A stretch of DNA of 64,000 bases from Syngnathus acus (taxonomy: Eukaryota; Chordata; Actinopteri; Syngnathiformes; Syngnathidae). Below the pieces are notes generated by a model. The model was not told where the DNA came from, made no database searches, and saw nothing but the letters and a program-made list of their open reading frames with translations. Shown here in pieces: positions 54,584-64,000 of the stretch (its first letter is position 1; each line of letters starts with the position of its first letter). A program made the position numbers and the translations under genes. The stretch is taken from positions 434,001 through 498,000 of the forward strand of contig NC_051088.1 of assembly GCF_901709675.1 (NCBI RefSeq). Reading direction: 5' to 3'.

Positions 54584-55876
54584 CAGACATGGGCAAACTA
54601 CGGCCCGCGGGCCCACGGGGCCGTTTAATCCGGCCCGCCAACCCTGAATAAACTGTATTATTAAACTTTTTTTTGGGGTCATTTTGCCTGCAATGACTGC
54701 GTTTCCCCAGTAGATGGGGAACCGCTCGCCTGCGCATTTACTACCGGAAGCCGTGTCAGAAAGCTCGGTGCACACTCACAAGTGCGTGTACGTACTCAGT
54801 AGTACGGACACGGCGCACTCGCGCTCTATTTCTATCAGTGCCGAATTTAGAGCGTGGGCTGTGACGTCAGCATTCTTGTAATTCACGCACTGAGCTTTCA
54901 GATACAGTTTTACGCTAAAGCCACCCACAAACCTTTACCTGGAATCCTTCCATTAAGATGAGTGGCCCAAGGAAAAGCAAGGTGGACACTGAGTACCGAG
55001 TGTTTAAAAAAGAGTGGACAATTTGGCTCGACCTTCGCGACGTGACGTTCAGCCACATGAACATCAACATCAACAGATCTAGGTAAACGGACCAACACCT
55101 CAGATCTCTCCTAAGAATTGCCACAACAAATTTTACTCCAGACTAAGATGCACTAACAAAAAGGGAGACCAACAACACTGTTCCCACTGAAAATGAAGGG
55201 GAGGCTCTCAAGTTTGTTGTAAAAAAATGCATTTTGAATATGATTTGTACAAATGGCAGGGATTGAAACTAGCGAACATTCTCATTTTCAAACAATGCAG
55301 GATGCTCAAGGACATTGATGCACCACCTGTTTGCGACTAATCTTAACCTGTAAAGTTCTTAAGGCTTACTTTAAGGAAGTGTTTCCCGTTTCCTCACCTC
55401 TGTCACCAGGTGTTTGTGAGTTAAAACTCTGCTCTGATTTTCAGATACCCCTCACCGTGTTGCCGATTTGATTATTTTATTTGGATGTATTCTTTCACCG
55501 ATTCTTCAAGATGATATATTTGGTCGGAATGTTTGCTGTTTGATGTGATTTTGCCTCATAAAATAAACATCTTAGGACATAATCTGACCTGCAGGCGCTG
55601 AAGTGATGGAGACTGTTATTCATAATAACAGTGTCGTATTTTATGAGAATCACTGATAGCAGTTTTTTGGTGAAATGTTTTTAATGCTGTTAATAAATGC
55701 ATTTGTTTTCAAAAGGCTTTTTTTGAATATCCATGCTTTACTACCTACTAAAGGCCAAAACCTTTTATGCAATGACCTTTACACACAAACACTACATCCA
55801 TCTTCTCCTGGTTCGGCCCCCGGTCCAAATTTAGAACCCAATTCGGCCCGCAAGTCAAAAAGTTAGCCCACCCCTG
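54584..55876 (+). mobile_element. hAT (Charlie-style) element, internally deleted
   Basis: The ends CAGACATGGGCAAACTACGG and TTAGCCCACCCCTG are inverted-repeat termini of the ...GGGCAAACTACGGCCCGCG type. GTCTAACC (54576-54583) and GTTTAACC (55877-55884) form the 8-bp duplication with one mismatch. It interrupts the dispersed repeat whose empty form is at 441-575. Only a small relic of the transposase remains. Confidence 0.9.
54958..55075 (+). pseudogene. hAT transposase N-terminal relic
   Basis: MSGPRKSKVDTEYRVFKKEW begins as many vertebrate hAT/GTF2IRD2-like transposases do. About 39 codons later similarity ends, before the BED zinc finger is complete. Confidence 0.6.
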
Positions 55877-56008
55877 GTTTAACCTCTAGGACAATGTAGT
55901 ATTGCTCCAAATGTTCGTTTTCATTCCTTTAGAAGTCCGTTTTCGCGTGTTAGCACAATCGCGAATTAGCATTTTTCCAATAACTCGTTAGCCTGCCCAG
56001 TACTTCTT
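55877..56008 (+). repeat. Dispersed repeat, copy 2 (right part)
   Basis: TAGGACAATGTAGTATTGCT to GCCTGCCCAGTAC as in 441-575. Its left part is 54571-54583, across the hAT element. Confidence 0.8.
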
Positions 56009-56011
56009 GTT

Positions 56012-56095
56012 GGTGACCGTACTTCGCGGATTTCACTTATTGCGGGTGGTTTTTGGAACCAATTATCTGCGATAAATGAGGGATTACTGTATTTG
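56012..56095. mobile_element. Small DNA-element remnant
   Basis: GGTGACCGTACTTCGCGGAT, GGTTTTTGGAACCAATTATC and GATAAATGAGGGATTACTGT resemble a short vertebrate DNA-transposon end; the partner end is absent. Confidence 0.4.
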
Positions 56096-56447
56096 GACAT
56101 GATATTTCCACCAGTGACAATACAATTAATCACCATTCCAGACACTAGGTGACAACCGAACTTGACAAACAAAGCCTGGAAACAATATGCATTACAATGC
56201 TTGTCTCCCTCCTGTAACGTAGACAACCTGTGATGGGGAAAAAAAAGCATGAAGCTAAATTGGCGGGCCAATTTGTCATAACTCCCCCCGCCCCCCTTTC
56301 ACCTTTGAACCAGTTTTGTCCCGATTCTCAGTACTCACAAGGACAGTGAAACCAGTAAATTGAAACTCAAATTAATATACAGTAGCAGAACAATGAGTCA
56401 GAAAAAAGCCACAAAAAAGGTCTCAAACAAGTATTCACAATTGACAG

Positions 56448-56775
56448 TGAGGTGGCGCACTGGTTAGCACATCGGCCTCACAATTCAGAGGGTTTATTCC
56501 ACCTCCGGACTCACTGTGTGGAGTTTGCATGTTCTCCCTGTGTGGGTTTTCCCCGGGAACTCCAGTTTTCTCCCGCATCCCAAACACATGCTTGTTAGGC
56601 CGATTGAGCACTCCAAATTGCCCATAAGTGTGAGTGCGTGTGCAAATGGTTGTTCGTCTCTGTGTGTCCTGCGATTGACTGGCAACCCATTCAGGGTGTC
56701 CCCCGCCTACTGACCAATGACTGCTGCTCTAGCATGTGGGGAGAAGCGGTACGGACGGACGGGCAGATGGATTAT
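56448..56775 (+). mobile_element. tRNA-derived SINE with LINE-like tail
   Basis: The head GGTGGCGCACTGGTTAGCAC is A-box-like. It is followed by GTGTGGAGTTTGCATGTTCT, CCCATAAGTGTGAGTGCGTG and GCGATTGACTGGCAACCCAT, and ends GGAGAAGCGGTACGGACGGA. This is a very common fish SINE layout. Confidence 0.85.
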
Positions 56776-57158
56776 CTCACCTAAGAGTAATTGAGATCAA
56801 ATTCATTTGAATGTACCCAGCGCTGTAATTACCATGTTTTGGTCACAAGCTTTCACATTTTGACTCATTAAAATGTGAATGAAATAAACATGGTCAACAG
56901 TAAGGATTGTTCTCAAACACAATGTACAGGGGGTCCTCCGTTTACCGTGTCGATCCGTTCCTACGCGTCAATGTAAACCGATTAGATTAGCTACCACTTT
57001 TGTTCATGTGAGCAGTCCACTTTGCACCCATTTGTTTATGTGCAAACCTAAAGTAAACCAGGCTCTTACTGTTCCATACACTGAATGTAGTCTATATATT
57101 TACACTATATTTAGTGTTCTATGCACCTCTAATTAACATGAACTTTCTTTTACTTCAG

Positions 57159-57323
57159 ATATTTGGCATCCTCAAGGTTCCTTTCCAGGACCGTAGTGGA
57201 GGAGAGGGGCCTCTGCTCCGTCTGGAGGAGTTGGCTGACCAAAAGAACGCTCCATACCAGTACATGTTCCGACTCTGCTACCGTGTCCTGCGACATTCCC
57301 AGGAGGACTACCGCAAGAACCAG
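57159..57323 (+). CDS. itpr3: Inositol 1,4,5-trisphosphate receptor, internal exon B (partial gene)
   Basis: A 165-nt exon of exactly 55 codons, with a TTTACTTCAG acceptor (AG at 57157-57158) and a GTAAAA donor at 57324. It encodes [35 protein letters not shown] and [19 protein letters not shown]. The last is a highly conserved IP3-receptor block near the start of the RIH region in the cytosolic domain; GEGPL and NAPYQ favour type 3. Together with 812-927 it marks one receptor gene (or two copies). The coding stretch that should follow (beginning EHIAKQFG in the family, from memory) is not found in the remaining 6.7 kb, nor is the preceding exon found upstream. Both would fit long introns filled with repeats. 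No damage to the exon is visible. Confidence 0.92.
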
Positions 57324-58443
57324 GTAAAAGAAGTCGGGAGTATCTTGTGAGTCGAATGAAGTGTTTTCAACTGTTAAACTGTCAACTAAGATAGCATTTA
57401 GAAATCAATACAACCACCAGATTGTCTGGCGATGTGTGAACCCCTTGCTGTCAGAGCATGAATCAACTCCAAGTAACCCGTAATGTGTAGTCAATCTCGT
57501 GTACAAATATGTGTATATTGAAAAACAGTGTGCGCGCGGGTGCGTGCGTGTGTGTGTTTGAGTGTAATAATTTCTTTCATCCCAAAAAGGGGGATGCTGC
57601 AAGCAAAAAGGTTTGGACATCACTGGTATAATATAAGCCAAATACTTGAAACTAAATAATTTTTACTGGCAGATGCACTAATCAGCACCCCATTGCATTA
57701 TGGGAAAAAAATGTTGTTTGCAGCATTTAGCTTCAAGTCCGCTCAAACATTATTTGGGAGTATGTGCGAATGAATTTATAAGTACGTTCAAATATACTTG
57801 CGAGTTCGTTTCAACATATTTAAATTACTGCTGTCAAGTGATTACCAAAAATAATCTAGTTAATTACAGGATTTATAATTATTTAATCGAACTAATTGCA
57901 TATCTGATAGAGATAGAGAAGAGAGAGACTGGCTTGTGGCAAGTCAATGTTGCAACTCAGCAAGATTGCCCAACTCGCTTGAAATTTATATTTGACTAAC
58001 TCAAAATAAAGATTTTGAATTCTAGGACATTACAAAATTGTAGTGCATGACTAATCAGTTGAATACATCAAGAAGTGTAACAGATTGGACTGGGCAACCA
58101 AGTGCAGAGCGTTTTAAAAAAAAAACTTGCACCACAGCTGAAATAGGTGTGTTGATTGATGACTTGTTGGTTCATGTCGGCTTCAAACTGCACTTTAGTG
58201 AATGATGCCTTCCTTCTACTACCATGATGTGAAACATAATGTTTAATTATGATTACATACGTATTTGTGTTGCTGTGATATTTTACCTTAGAAAACAGTT
58301 CTTGCATATTCTTTATCCAGTGTTCTCCTGCCATGAAAATTGACCTTAGCAAAACAGTTCTTGTATATTGCTATTCTTTATCCAGTGTTCTCCTGTCATA
58401 TGTCTCGTAAAACCCAAAGTGGGTCCACACTTTCGAGTAGATA
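57324..58443. other. Presumed intron DNA
   Basis: Non-coding after the exon B donor. A short direct duplication (TATTCTTTATCCAGTGTTCT near 58308 and 58374) is present. No exon is recognised. Confidence 0.5.
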
Positions 58444-59245
58444 CCGTGTTTTTCCATGCATAATACGCACCCAAATTTTGACTCTTACTTAAGTCCGTAA
58501 ACGTAAAATTATTTCAGAAAAAAGATCATCTTTGGGAACAACCGGATGTTATTCTGCCGGTCAGTATCACTGCGCATGCGCTAGCAAACCCGATAGCGAA
58601 GAAATGTTTCGGATTTGTGTAGGGTACATTGTGACAGCAAACGAGCAGGTGATCGAGCAAGCGTCTGATACGAGAGCATTGTGTTCGTATGGAGCGTGTT
58701 TGAAGTGAACAGCAGAGAAGAAAGGAACAAGGCAAAGTGTTGTGAAATAAAATATTACCTGTAATACGCATTTTGTTATTTGCTGATTGAAACTGTTAAT
58801 TAAACTGTGAATTGAAACTAATAAGTAGAGAACTGAACTCTCGCTCTTTATATAGCTGACGTGTCTTGCGCTTGCGCATCCGTTCTGCGCATACTGTAAT
58901 GGCGGCCTCCATATGATATCCGGTCTGCGATGGAGATTAAAAACCAAACAATATTTGACAATAACACACCATCAAGGATTGCACCATCGCATCAAACGAT
59001 GTGTCGTCAATTATGAATTTTACTGACTAAGTGTTTTAGGGTTAGGGTTAGGGTTAGGGTTAACGCGATGGCAGGATGGCTGAATGCGATGCGCGATTGA
59101 CAACAAACAAGAAGAAAGGTGTGATTTCAAGTTTTATTTCGAGGGAGATTTTCTTCAAAAATTGTTGTACCCATGCATAATGCGCACCCCAGATTTTAGG
59201 ATAATAAATTAGTTAAATTTTGGCATTATGCATGGAAAAATACGG
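58444..59245 (-). mobile_element. CCGTG-ended DNA element, copy 2 (inverted)
   Basis: Ends CCGTGTTTTTCCATGCATAA and CATGGAAAAATACGG, with TA on both sides. It aligns in reverse with 48098-48930 along its length. The minus ORF at 58567-58947 is not conserved as a frame in copy 1 and is not called. It carries a TTAGGG run that copy 1 lacks. Confidence 0.87.
59035..59063 (+). repeat. Interstitial telomere-type repeat, (TTAGGG)4
   Basis: TTTTAGGGTTAGGGTTAGGG continues to TTAACG, four TTAGGG units inside the DNA element. Confidence 0.95.
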
Positions 59246-59750
59246 TACTTGCGGGTGGGTCTTTGATTTGTTTTTCGTTGTAGTTTGTATTTTGCGCCAT
59301 TCGTGCATCTTCGTTAACTGACTTCACCGGCTGCTGTTTACGCCTACTTTACCCTCATTTACGGGATTAGTGCCCCCACAAACAGGACAGGAGAGATCAA
59401 GTACTGATGGTGACAATGGGGTAAATCCCTAATATGCGTTGTATTAAAAAATAAATCAATGTTTGCCGTCAGTGTATTGATTATTTATTGAGACAGAGAG
59501 AACAACAATTTATTGGAATATAAATTCTTCATCCCACCCTTAGTTACAATGTATTTGTCAGAAGAAAGTTTATTTATCTAGTTTCCTGTTGTTTAGCAAG
59601 CAACACTGAAAAGGGTAGGGATCCCTTACAGTGCAGTTCTTACAGACCAATACATATTCTAAACTGTGATTATGAAATACTCACACAAATATTGGCTCCC
59701 AGAATTTATATCATTTTGGCAGATGTTATTAATAGTGACCAAACTGATTT
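59246..59750. other. No feature recognised
   Basis: Anonymous DNA with no gene or repeat shared inside the window. Confidence 0.5.
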
Positions 59751-59754
59751 TTTT

Positions 59755-60000
59755 TACCAGGCAGACAACCATATTATAACATGCATTGGTTGCTTATTAT
59801 TTTGTGCACACCAAAAGGCAGAAAAATGTCAGATACAGAACCTGTCATTTCCTTAGACAGCGAAGAAGCTTTTGACCGTGTTGAATGGCAATACATTTTT
59901 GCCATTCTAAAGAGATTTTAATTTGGTCCTCGGTTTTCGAAATTGATCAAGACACTATACCGGTCTCCTGTAGCTGCAGTTGTCAAACACGCACTTTTTA
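59755..60000 (+). pseudogene. L1/Tx1-like LINE reverse transcriptase fragment
   Basis: VISLDSEEAFDRVEWQYIFA is motif A of an L1-group reverse transcriptase (usually LDAEKAFDRVEW). It is followed, after an in-frame stop, by FGPRFSKLIKTLYRSPVAAV. The upstream text (RQPYYNMHWLLII-like) fits the preceding segment. It ends abruptly at about 60000. Confidence 0.75.
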
Positions 60001-61420
60001 TCAAAGTGCCACCGGCTTCCCATCAAAGGGTTCGACAAGCCGGGGGTGAAGGGACTCGTCCGTATGCTAACCACCAGAGTTAAATTAATTCTACCGGAAT
60101 CAATCTAATTTCTTTACGACGCCAATCCCTCTCAAGTCATCCGACGCGCGAGCCGAGTAACTCAATTCGAGGCAAGTCGTCGAAATGACCGCGCCATAAT
60201 GATTGCTCCCTTCGGTTGTTTGATGCTTTTGTTATGTTACGGATATTTTTAGATGTCTTTGTTAAGACCTCAAGGATTCGTTAATTTACTAGAGCGCCCT
60301 CGCCCTAGCTGAGCTCAAGATAACTACTTCGAACCAGATCTGACAATTCCTGATGTTAAGGATTAAAGCTGTCTTCACTTTAAAAAGAATTGAACGGATT
60401 TAAAGAATGACTATGATAGGGAAATAAAGACATTTTAAAGTTGTAATTACCGCATATAAAACCATGCTCAACATAGTTAATACGAAATAATCGATACCGA
60501 ATTAAGGCTTAAGAAGAGATTTAATGAATAAGCAAGAAAAATAATTACAAGTCGAAAAAACAAAATAACAAGACTCACCCACTCAGAACAAAAGAGGAGA
60601 CTAAAGGTCTAAAATCCTATTTGGTTGAACAAGTCGAGTGATCGGCTCTCCTTTGTTCCAAAATCCGAATTCTGTTTAAAAAAGAGGAAAGGTCTGGCCG
60701 TGAGGAGCATAGCCAAAAAAGTAAAATTGGCGTCTTCCCGTTTCTGCCCGGAGCGGCTGTCTCCTCTGCCTTCCTCTAAGCTTAAAATTTGACAAAGTCC
60801 AATTCGAAGACTCTGGAAATTCATCTTAGTAGATTTTGGTTCAATCTCAAAAAGAATGAAAAATCCATCTTCGTTCTTTTACTCCGGGCAGCGTCACGGC
60901 CATCGCCCTGACCAGGAAGAAGCGCACCCGCTCTGTGTCCGGGCAACATATTTATAGGCTTCTGGCATTACCTCATCGTAATACGTAGGTGCACCACGGT
61001 TGTCTTGGCAACCTTGCTTCAAGCAGCAACCACTGCGCCTGACCACAGTCCGTCACCGGATGCAGATGTTTCCTGTTTTGCTCGTTCTTCAACTTAATAC
61101 ATTCAGGTATGGATGGAACACCAATGTTAAATACAGGTTGGACAAAACATTGCAACATGAATCACATATATCTTGTCTAATAAAGATCAATCTCAACACA
61201 TAATAGTACTTAACACAATAATGGGTTCCTCCAACTTAAACACATATATTGATATTGCTCAAGCTGTTACATCTTAAAATTATGGCATAGCAAACTCTTA
61301 TTCCAAAATTGTGCGTTGTTACGTGTTTGAACAGGTCGTGTCCTCCCAATTGCTAACAATTTAATTTATTAGATTTGTTAAGATTCAAGATTCAAGAGTT
61401 TTTATTCGCCACGTTTGAGC
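60001..61420. other. Unclassified stretch, possible LTR or decayed element
   Basis: The left part is moderately GC-rich with CCACCGGCTTCCCATCAAAG and GGCAAGTCGTCGAAATGACC; the right part contains CGCTCTGTGTCCGGGCAACA. No ORF with a recognisable domain, no repeat shared in the window and no paired ends that I could confirm. Confidence 0.35.
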
Positions 61421-61455
61421 GTGCCAAACAAGGAATTTGACTTCGGTAAAACACT

Positions 61456-61553
61456 TTAGACTTGACTTTAGACTTTAGACAGAACTTTATTGTCATTTTG
61501 TCAACACTAGGTGTGTACAAAACGAAATTTCGTTGCATACGGCTTTCAGCAAA
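61456..61553 (-). mobile_element. Fragment of the LINE at 2218-5479 (3' end)
   Basis: AGACAGAACTTTATTGTCAT to CGTTGCATACGGCTTTCAGC matches 2232-2325, with a TTTAGACTTTAGAC-type tail. A severely 5'-truncated copy. Confidence 0.85.
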
Positions 61554-61716
61554 ACACACCCTCTGTTCAACATTTAGGTGACGAACAACACTCAGGACAT
61601 GTGAATAATGGCAAAAACAGTGTAGACAAATTCAAAAAGGTGTGAAGAGCAGGATGTTATTGCACAGTAATGACTCTGAGACTCTATGAGTGGTGTGAGT
61701 TCATCAGAGCAACAGC

Positions 61717-63207
61717 CTAGGGGAAGAAGCTGTCTCTGTGTCTGCTGGTTTTGGCGTACCGAGCTCTATAACGCCGTCCGGAGGGGAGTAGTTCAAACAG
61801 ACTGCAACCTGGGGGAGAAGGGTCTGTAGAGATGTTCCTTGCACGTTTCCTGGTCCTGGACAGGTACAAGTCTTGGATAGATGGGAGGTTGATTCCAATG
61901 ATCTTTTCTGCAGTCCTGATTGTCCGTTGCAATCTGTGCTTGTCTTGTTTGGAGGCTGATCCAAACCAGACAGTGATGGAGGTGCAGAGGACAGACTGGA
62001 TGATGGCAGTGTAGAAGGTCTTCAGAAGCTCTCGCGGCAGGTTGAACTTCTTGAGCTGTCTCAGGAAGTACAGCCTCTGCTGGGCCTTCTTCCGGACAGA
62101 GTCTATGTGGCCGGTCCATTTCAGGTCCCGAGAGATTGTGGTTCCCAGGAACTTGAAGGTGTCTGTGGAGGGAATAGTATTACTGCGGATAGTGAGGGGT
62201 AAAAGTGGTGAAGGGTCTCGCCTGAAATCCACTGTCATCTCCACGGTCTTGAGCGGGTTCAGCTCCAGATGGTTTTGGCTGCACCAGTGGACCAGCCATT
62301 CCACCTCCTGTCTGTACGCAGTCTCATCACCGTCCTGGATCAGTCCGATGAGAGTGGTGTCGTCTGCATACTTCAGGAGCTTCACAGGAGAGTCACCTGA
62401 GGAGAAATCATTGGTGTAGAGAGAGAAGAGCAGTGGGGAGAGGACGCACCCCTGAAGGGCTCCAGTATTGGTGGTCCGGGTGTCAGATGTGATGCCCCCC
62501 AGCCTCACACGCTGTCTCCTGTTGGTCTGGAAGCTGGTGATCCACTGACAGGTGGAGGCAGGCACCGCAAGCTGGATGAGCTTCTGTTGGAGGATGTCAG
62601 GAGCGATGGTGTTGAACGCCGAGCTGAAGTCCACGAACAGAATCCTGGCGTACGTTCCTGGGGTGTCCAGGTGGTGCAGGATGTAGTGCAGTCCCATGTT
62701 GACCGCATCATCCACTGACCTGTTTGCCCGGTAGGCAAACTGGAGGGGGTCAAGCAGGGGACCCGTGACCTCCTTCAGGTGGTTCAGCACTAACCTCTCG
62801 AAAGATTTCATGACCACAGATGTCAGTGCGACGGGTCTATAGTCATTCAAACCTGTGATGGCGGGCTTCTTGGCCACTGGAACGATGGTGGAGCGCTTGA
62901 AGCACGAGGGCACCTCACAAAGCTCCAGAGAACGGTTGAAGATCCGTGCAAAGGTGGGCGCCAGCTGCTCAGCGCAGACTTTCAAGCAGGAAGGTGACAC
63001 GCCGTCTGGGCCCGGTGCCTTCCTGGTCTTTTGTCTCCGGAACATCTGGCGCACTTCCTCCTCGCGGACCTTTGAGTGCGGGCGCGGCCTCTGCAAGAGA
63101 GAGAGTGGGTGACAACGATGATAGAGGTGTGGACAGAGCAGTTGTGGGGAGAGGTGAGTATGTAGATTGTGCTGCAGGAAGTCCCGTTGTGTGGGAGGAC
63201 CGATCAA
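61717..63207 (-). pseudogene. LINE reverse transcriptase region, frameshifted upstream
   Basis: The minus-strand frame carries RKAPGPDGVSPSCLK, NDYRPVALTSVVMKSFERLV, motif A FVDFSSAFNT, GALQGCVLSPLLFSLYTNDF (Leu where motif B normally has Pro), YADDTTLIGLI, and the C-terminal arm through SRHRDSFFP. The catalytic Asp residues of motifs A and C are intact. Joining it to the endonuclease requires at least two frameshifts, near a nine-G run (63262-63270) and between about 63080 and 63130, so this copy cannot make one polyprotein as read. Confidence 0.88.
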
Positions 63208-63225
63208 ACCTGCAGTAGAACTTGT

Positions 63226-63966
63226 TTAGCTGGTTAGCAAGCCTTGGGCTCTCCACAGGACGGGGGGGGGTCGTTTCTTGTAGCCCGTGATGCTCTGCAG
63301 ACCTTTCCACACTGTTGAGGGATCAGGATTGGCAGAGAGGTGTCTCTTCAGGTTCTCCCCGTAACACCTCCTGGCTTTCCTGACCTCTCGGTTCAGTGTG
63401 TTTCTGGTCTGCCTGAACAGGTCGCGGTCGCCGCTCCTGTAGGCCTCCTCCTTGACTTTGCGCAGCCTCCTGAGGTTCGGTGTAAACCAAGGTTTGTCGT
63501 TGTTGTACGTGCAGAAGGTCTTAGTCTGCACACAGAGATCCTCACAAAAACTGATGTATGATGTGACAGTGTCAGTGAGTTCATGCAAGTCTGAAGTTGC
63601 AGCTTCGAAAGCTCCCCAATCGGTGCAGTCAAAGCAGGCTTGGAGGTCCTGCCTTGACTCCACTGTCCACTTCCTCACAGTCCTCACCACAGGCTTAGAA
63701 GTTTTTAGTTTCTGCCTGTAGGCCGGGATCAGATGAACTAGACAGTGGTCCGAGAGTCCTAAAGCTGCACGAGCCGCAGAGTGGTATGCATCCTTGATCA
63801 CGATGTAGCAGTGGTCCAGAGTCTGTGCCCCTTTGGTGGGACACGTTACGTGCTGTCTGTATCTGGGGAGTTCGTGTGCGAGGTTCGCCCTGTTAAGATC
63901 ACCCAGAACAATGATTAGTGAGTTTGGTAGAAGTTTCTCCATGTCTGTTACCTGGTCAGCCAGCAT
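63226..63966 (-). pseudogene. LINE endonuclease C-terminal half and linker
   Basis: The frame begins within the endonuclease: VLGDLNRANLAHELPRYRQH (GDLN motif), then TLDHCYIVIKDAYHSAARAA and [18 protein letters not shown] (SDH motif), then the linker [20 protein letters not shown] to WKGLQSITGYKKRPPP, where the G run breaks the frame. The start of the endonuclease lies beyond 64000. Confidence 0.87.
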
Positions 63967-64000
63967 CTGCGTGGCTTCACTCGCACGTGCGTGTGGTGGG

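Larger units (their letters stand above)
61421..64000 (-). mobile_element. L2-like LINE, 5' end beyond the window
   Basis: A minus-strand element with its 3' end near 61421 (TTTTTATTCGCCACGTTTGA region) and coding from 61717 up to the right edge. A fragment of the 2218-5479 family lies in its 3' region (61456-61553). Endonuclease, linker and reverse transcriptase are present but in at least three frames. Confidence 0.85.

Noticed and set aside
812-57323. A single itpr3 intron of 56 kb joining exon A to exon B
   Set aside because: The protein order is B then A, so the two cannot be spliced A to B into a normal receptor.
58567-58947. A 126-codon minus-strand ORF in the CCGTG element
   Set aside because: The frame is not kept in the sister copy at 48098-48930, and it shows no domain.
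59035-59063. Chromosome end
   Set aside because: Only four TTAGGG units, embedded in a transposable element with sequence continuing on both sides.

Overview
The window is vertebrate, almost certainly teleost, nuclear DNA. Two short exons with good splice sites encode adjacent parts of an inositol 1,4,5-trisphosphate receptor, closest to type 3 (itpr3). Nearly everything else is transposable-element DNA typical of fish: L2/CR1-like, RTE-like and L1/Tx1-like LINEs, Tc1 elements, hAT elements, a small non-autonomous LTR element, SINEs, and several non-autonomous DNA elements whose ends read CCGTA...ATAAG-GCGC or a variant. There is no bacterial-style operon and no RNA gene that I would call functional.

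Layout. 1-1143: intron-like DNA with itpr3 exon A (812-927). 1144-6163: a DNA element interrupted by a LINE with a 1001-codon ORF (2218-5479). 7250-9601: a DNA element filled with eight copies of a ~250-bp tandem repeat. 9639-13981: a dead Tc1 element split by a LINE. 14012-17284: a second Tc1 element with an open transposase ORF (14231-15268), interrupted by a recent LTR element (15431-17164, 5-bp target duplication). 17964-18163: a 200-N assembly gap. 18164-20360: a LINE reverse transcriptase, interrupted by an RTE fragment with a 14-bp target duplication. 20974-24504: small DNA elements, an inverted satellite block and an LTR-element copy.

24505-46358 is the most striking part. A ~0.9-kb DNA element (25-bp inverted ends, TATTA target duplication), itself inserted in the endonuclease region of a LINE, contains a ~20.9-kb head-to-tail array of 15 composite units. 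Each unit ends in a 9-bp-stem hairpin followed by CTAG-TT. Many units start with a GTGTGAAGGC palindrome whose arm reappears inverted just before the 3' hairpin. Most units carry an internal ~130-160-bp tandem repeat; two carry a ~41-bp minisatellite plus tRNA-like pieces. This resembles the plan of non-autonomous Helitron/Helentron elements with central tandem repeats, grown into a satellite. No Rep/helicase gene is present.

46359-64000: the 5' remainder of the interrupted LINE, two copies of an ~0.8-kb DNA element in opposite orientation (one with a TTAGGG run), two hAT elements, RTE and SINE remnants, itpr3 exon B (57159-57323), an unclassified stretch (60000-61420) and a frameshifted L2-type LINE running off the right end.

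Exon A encodes a part of the receptor that lies downstream of the part encoded by exon B, yet it comes first on the same strand. The two exons lie on opposite sides of the N gap, so the simplest reading is that the contigs meeting at the gap are in the wrong order. A partial tandem duplication is the alternative.
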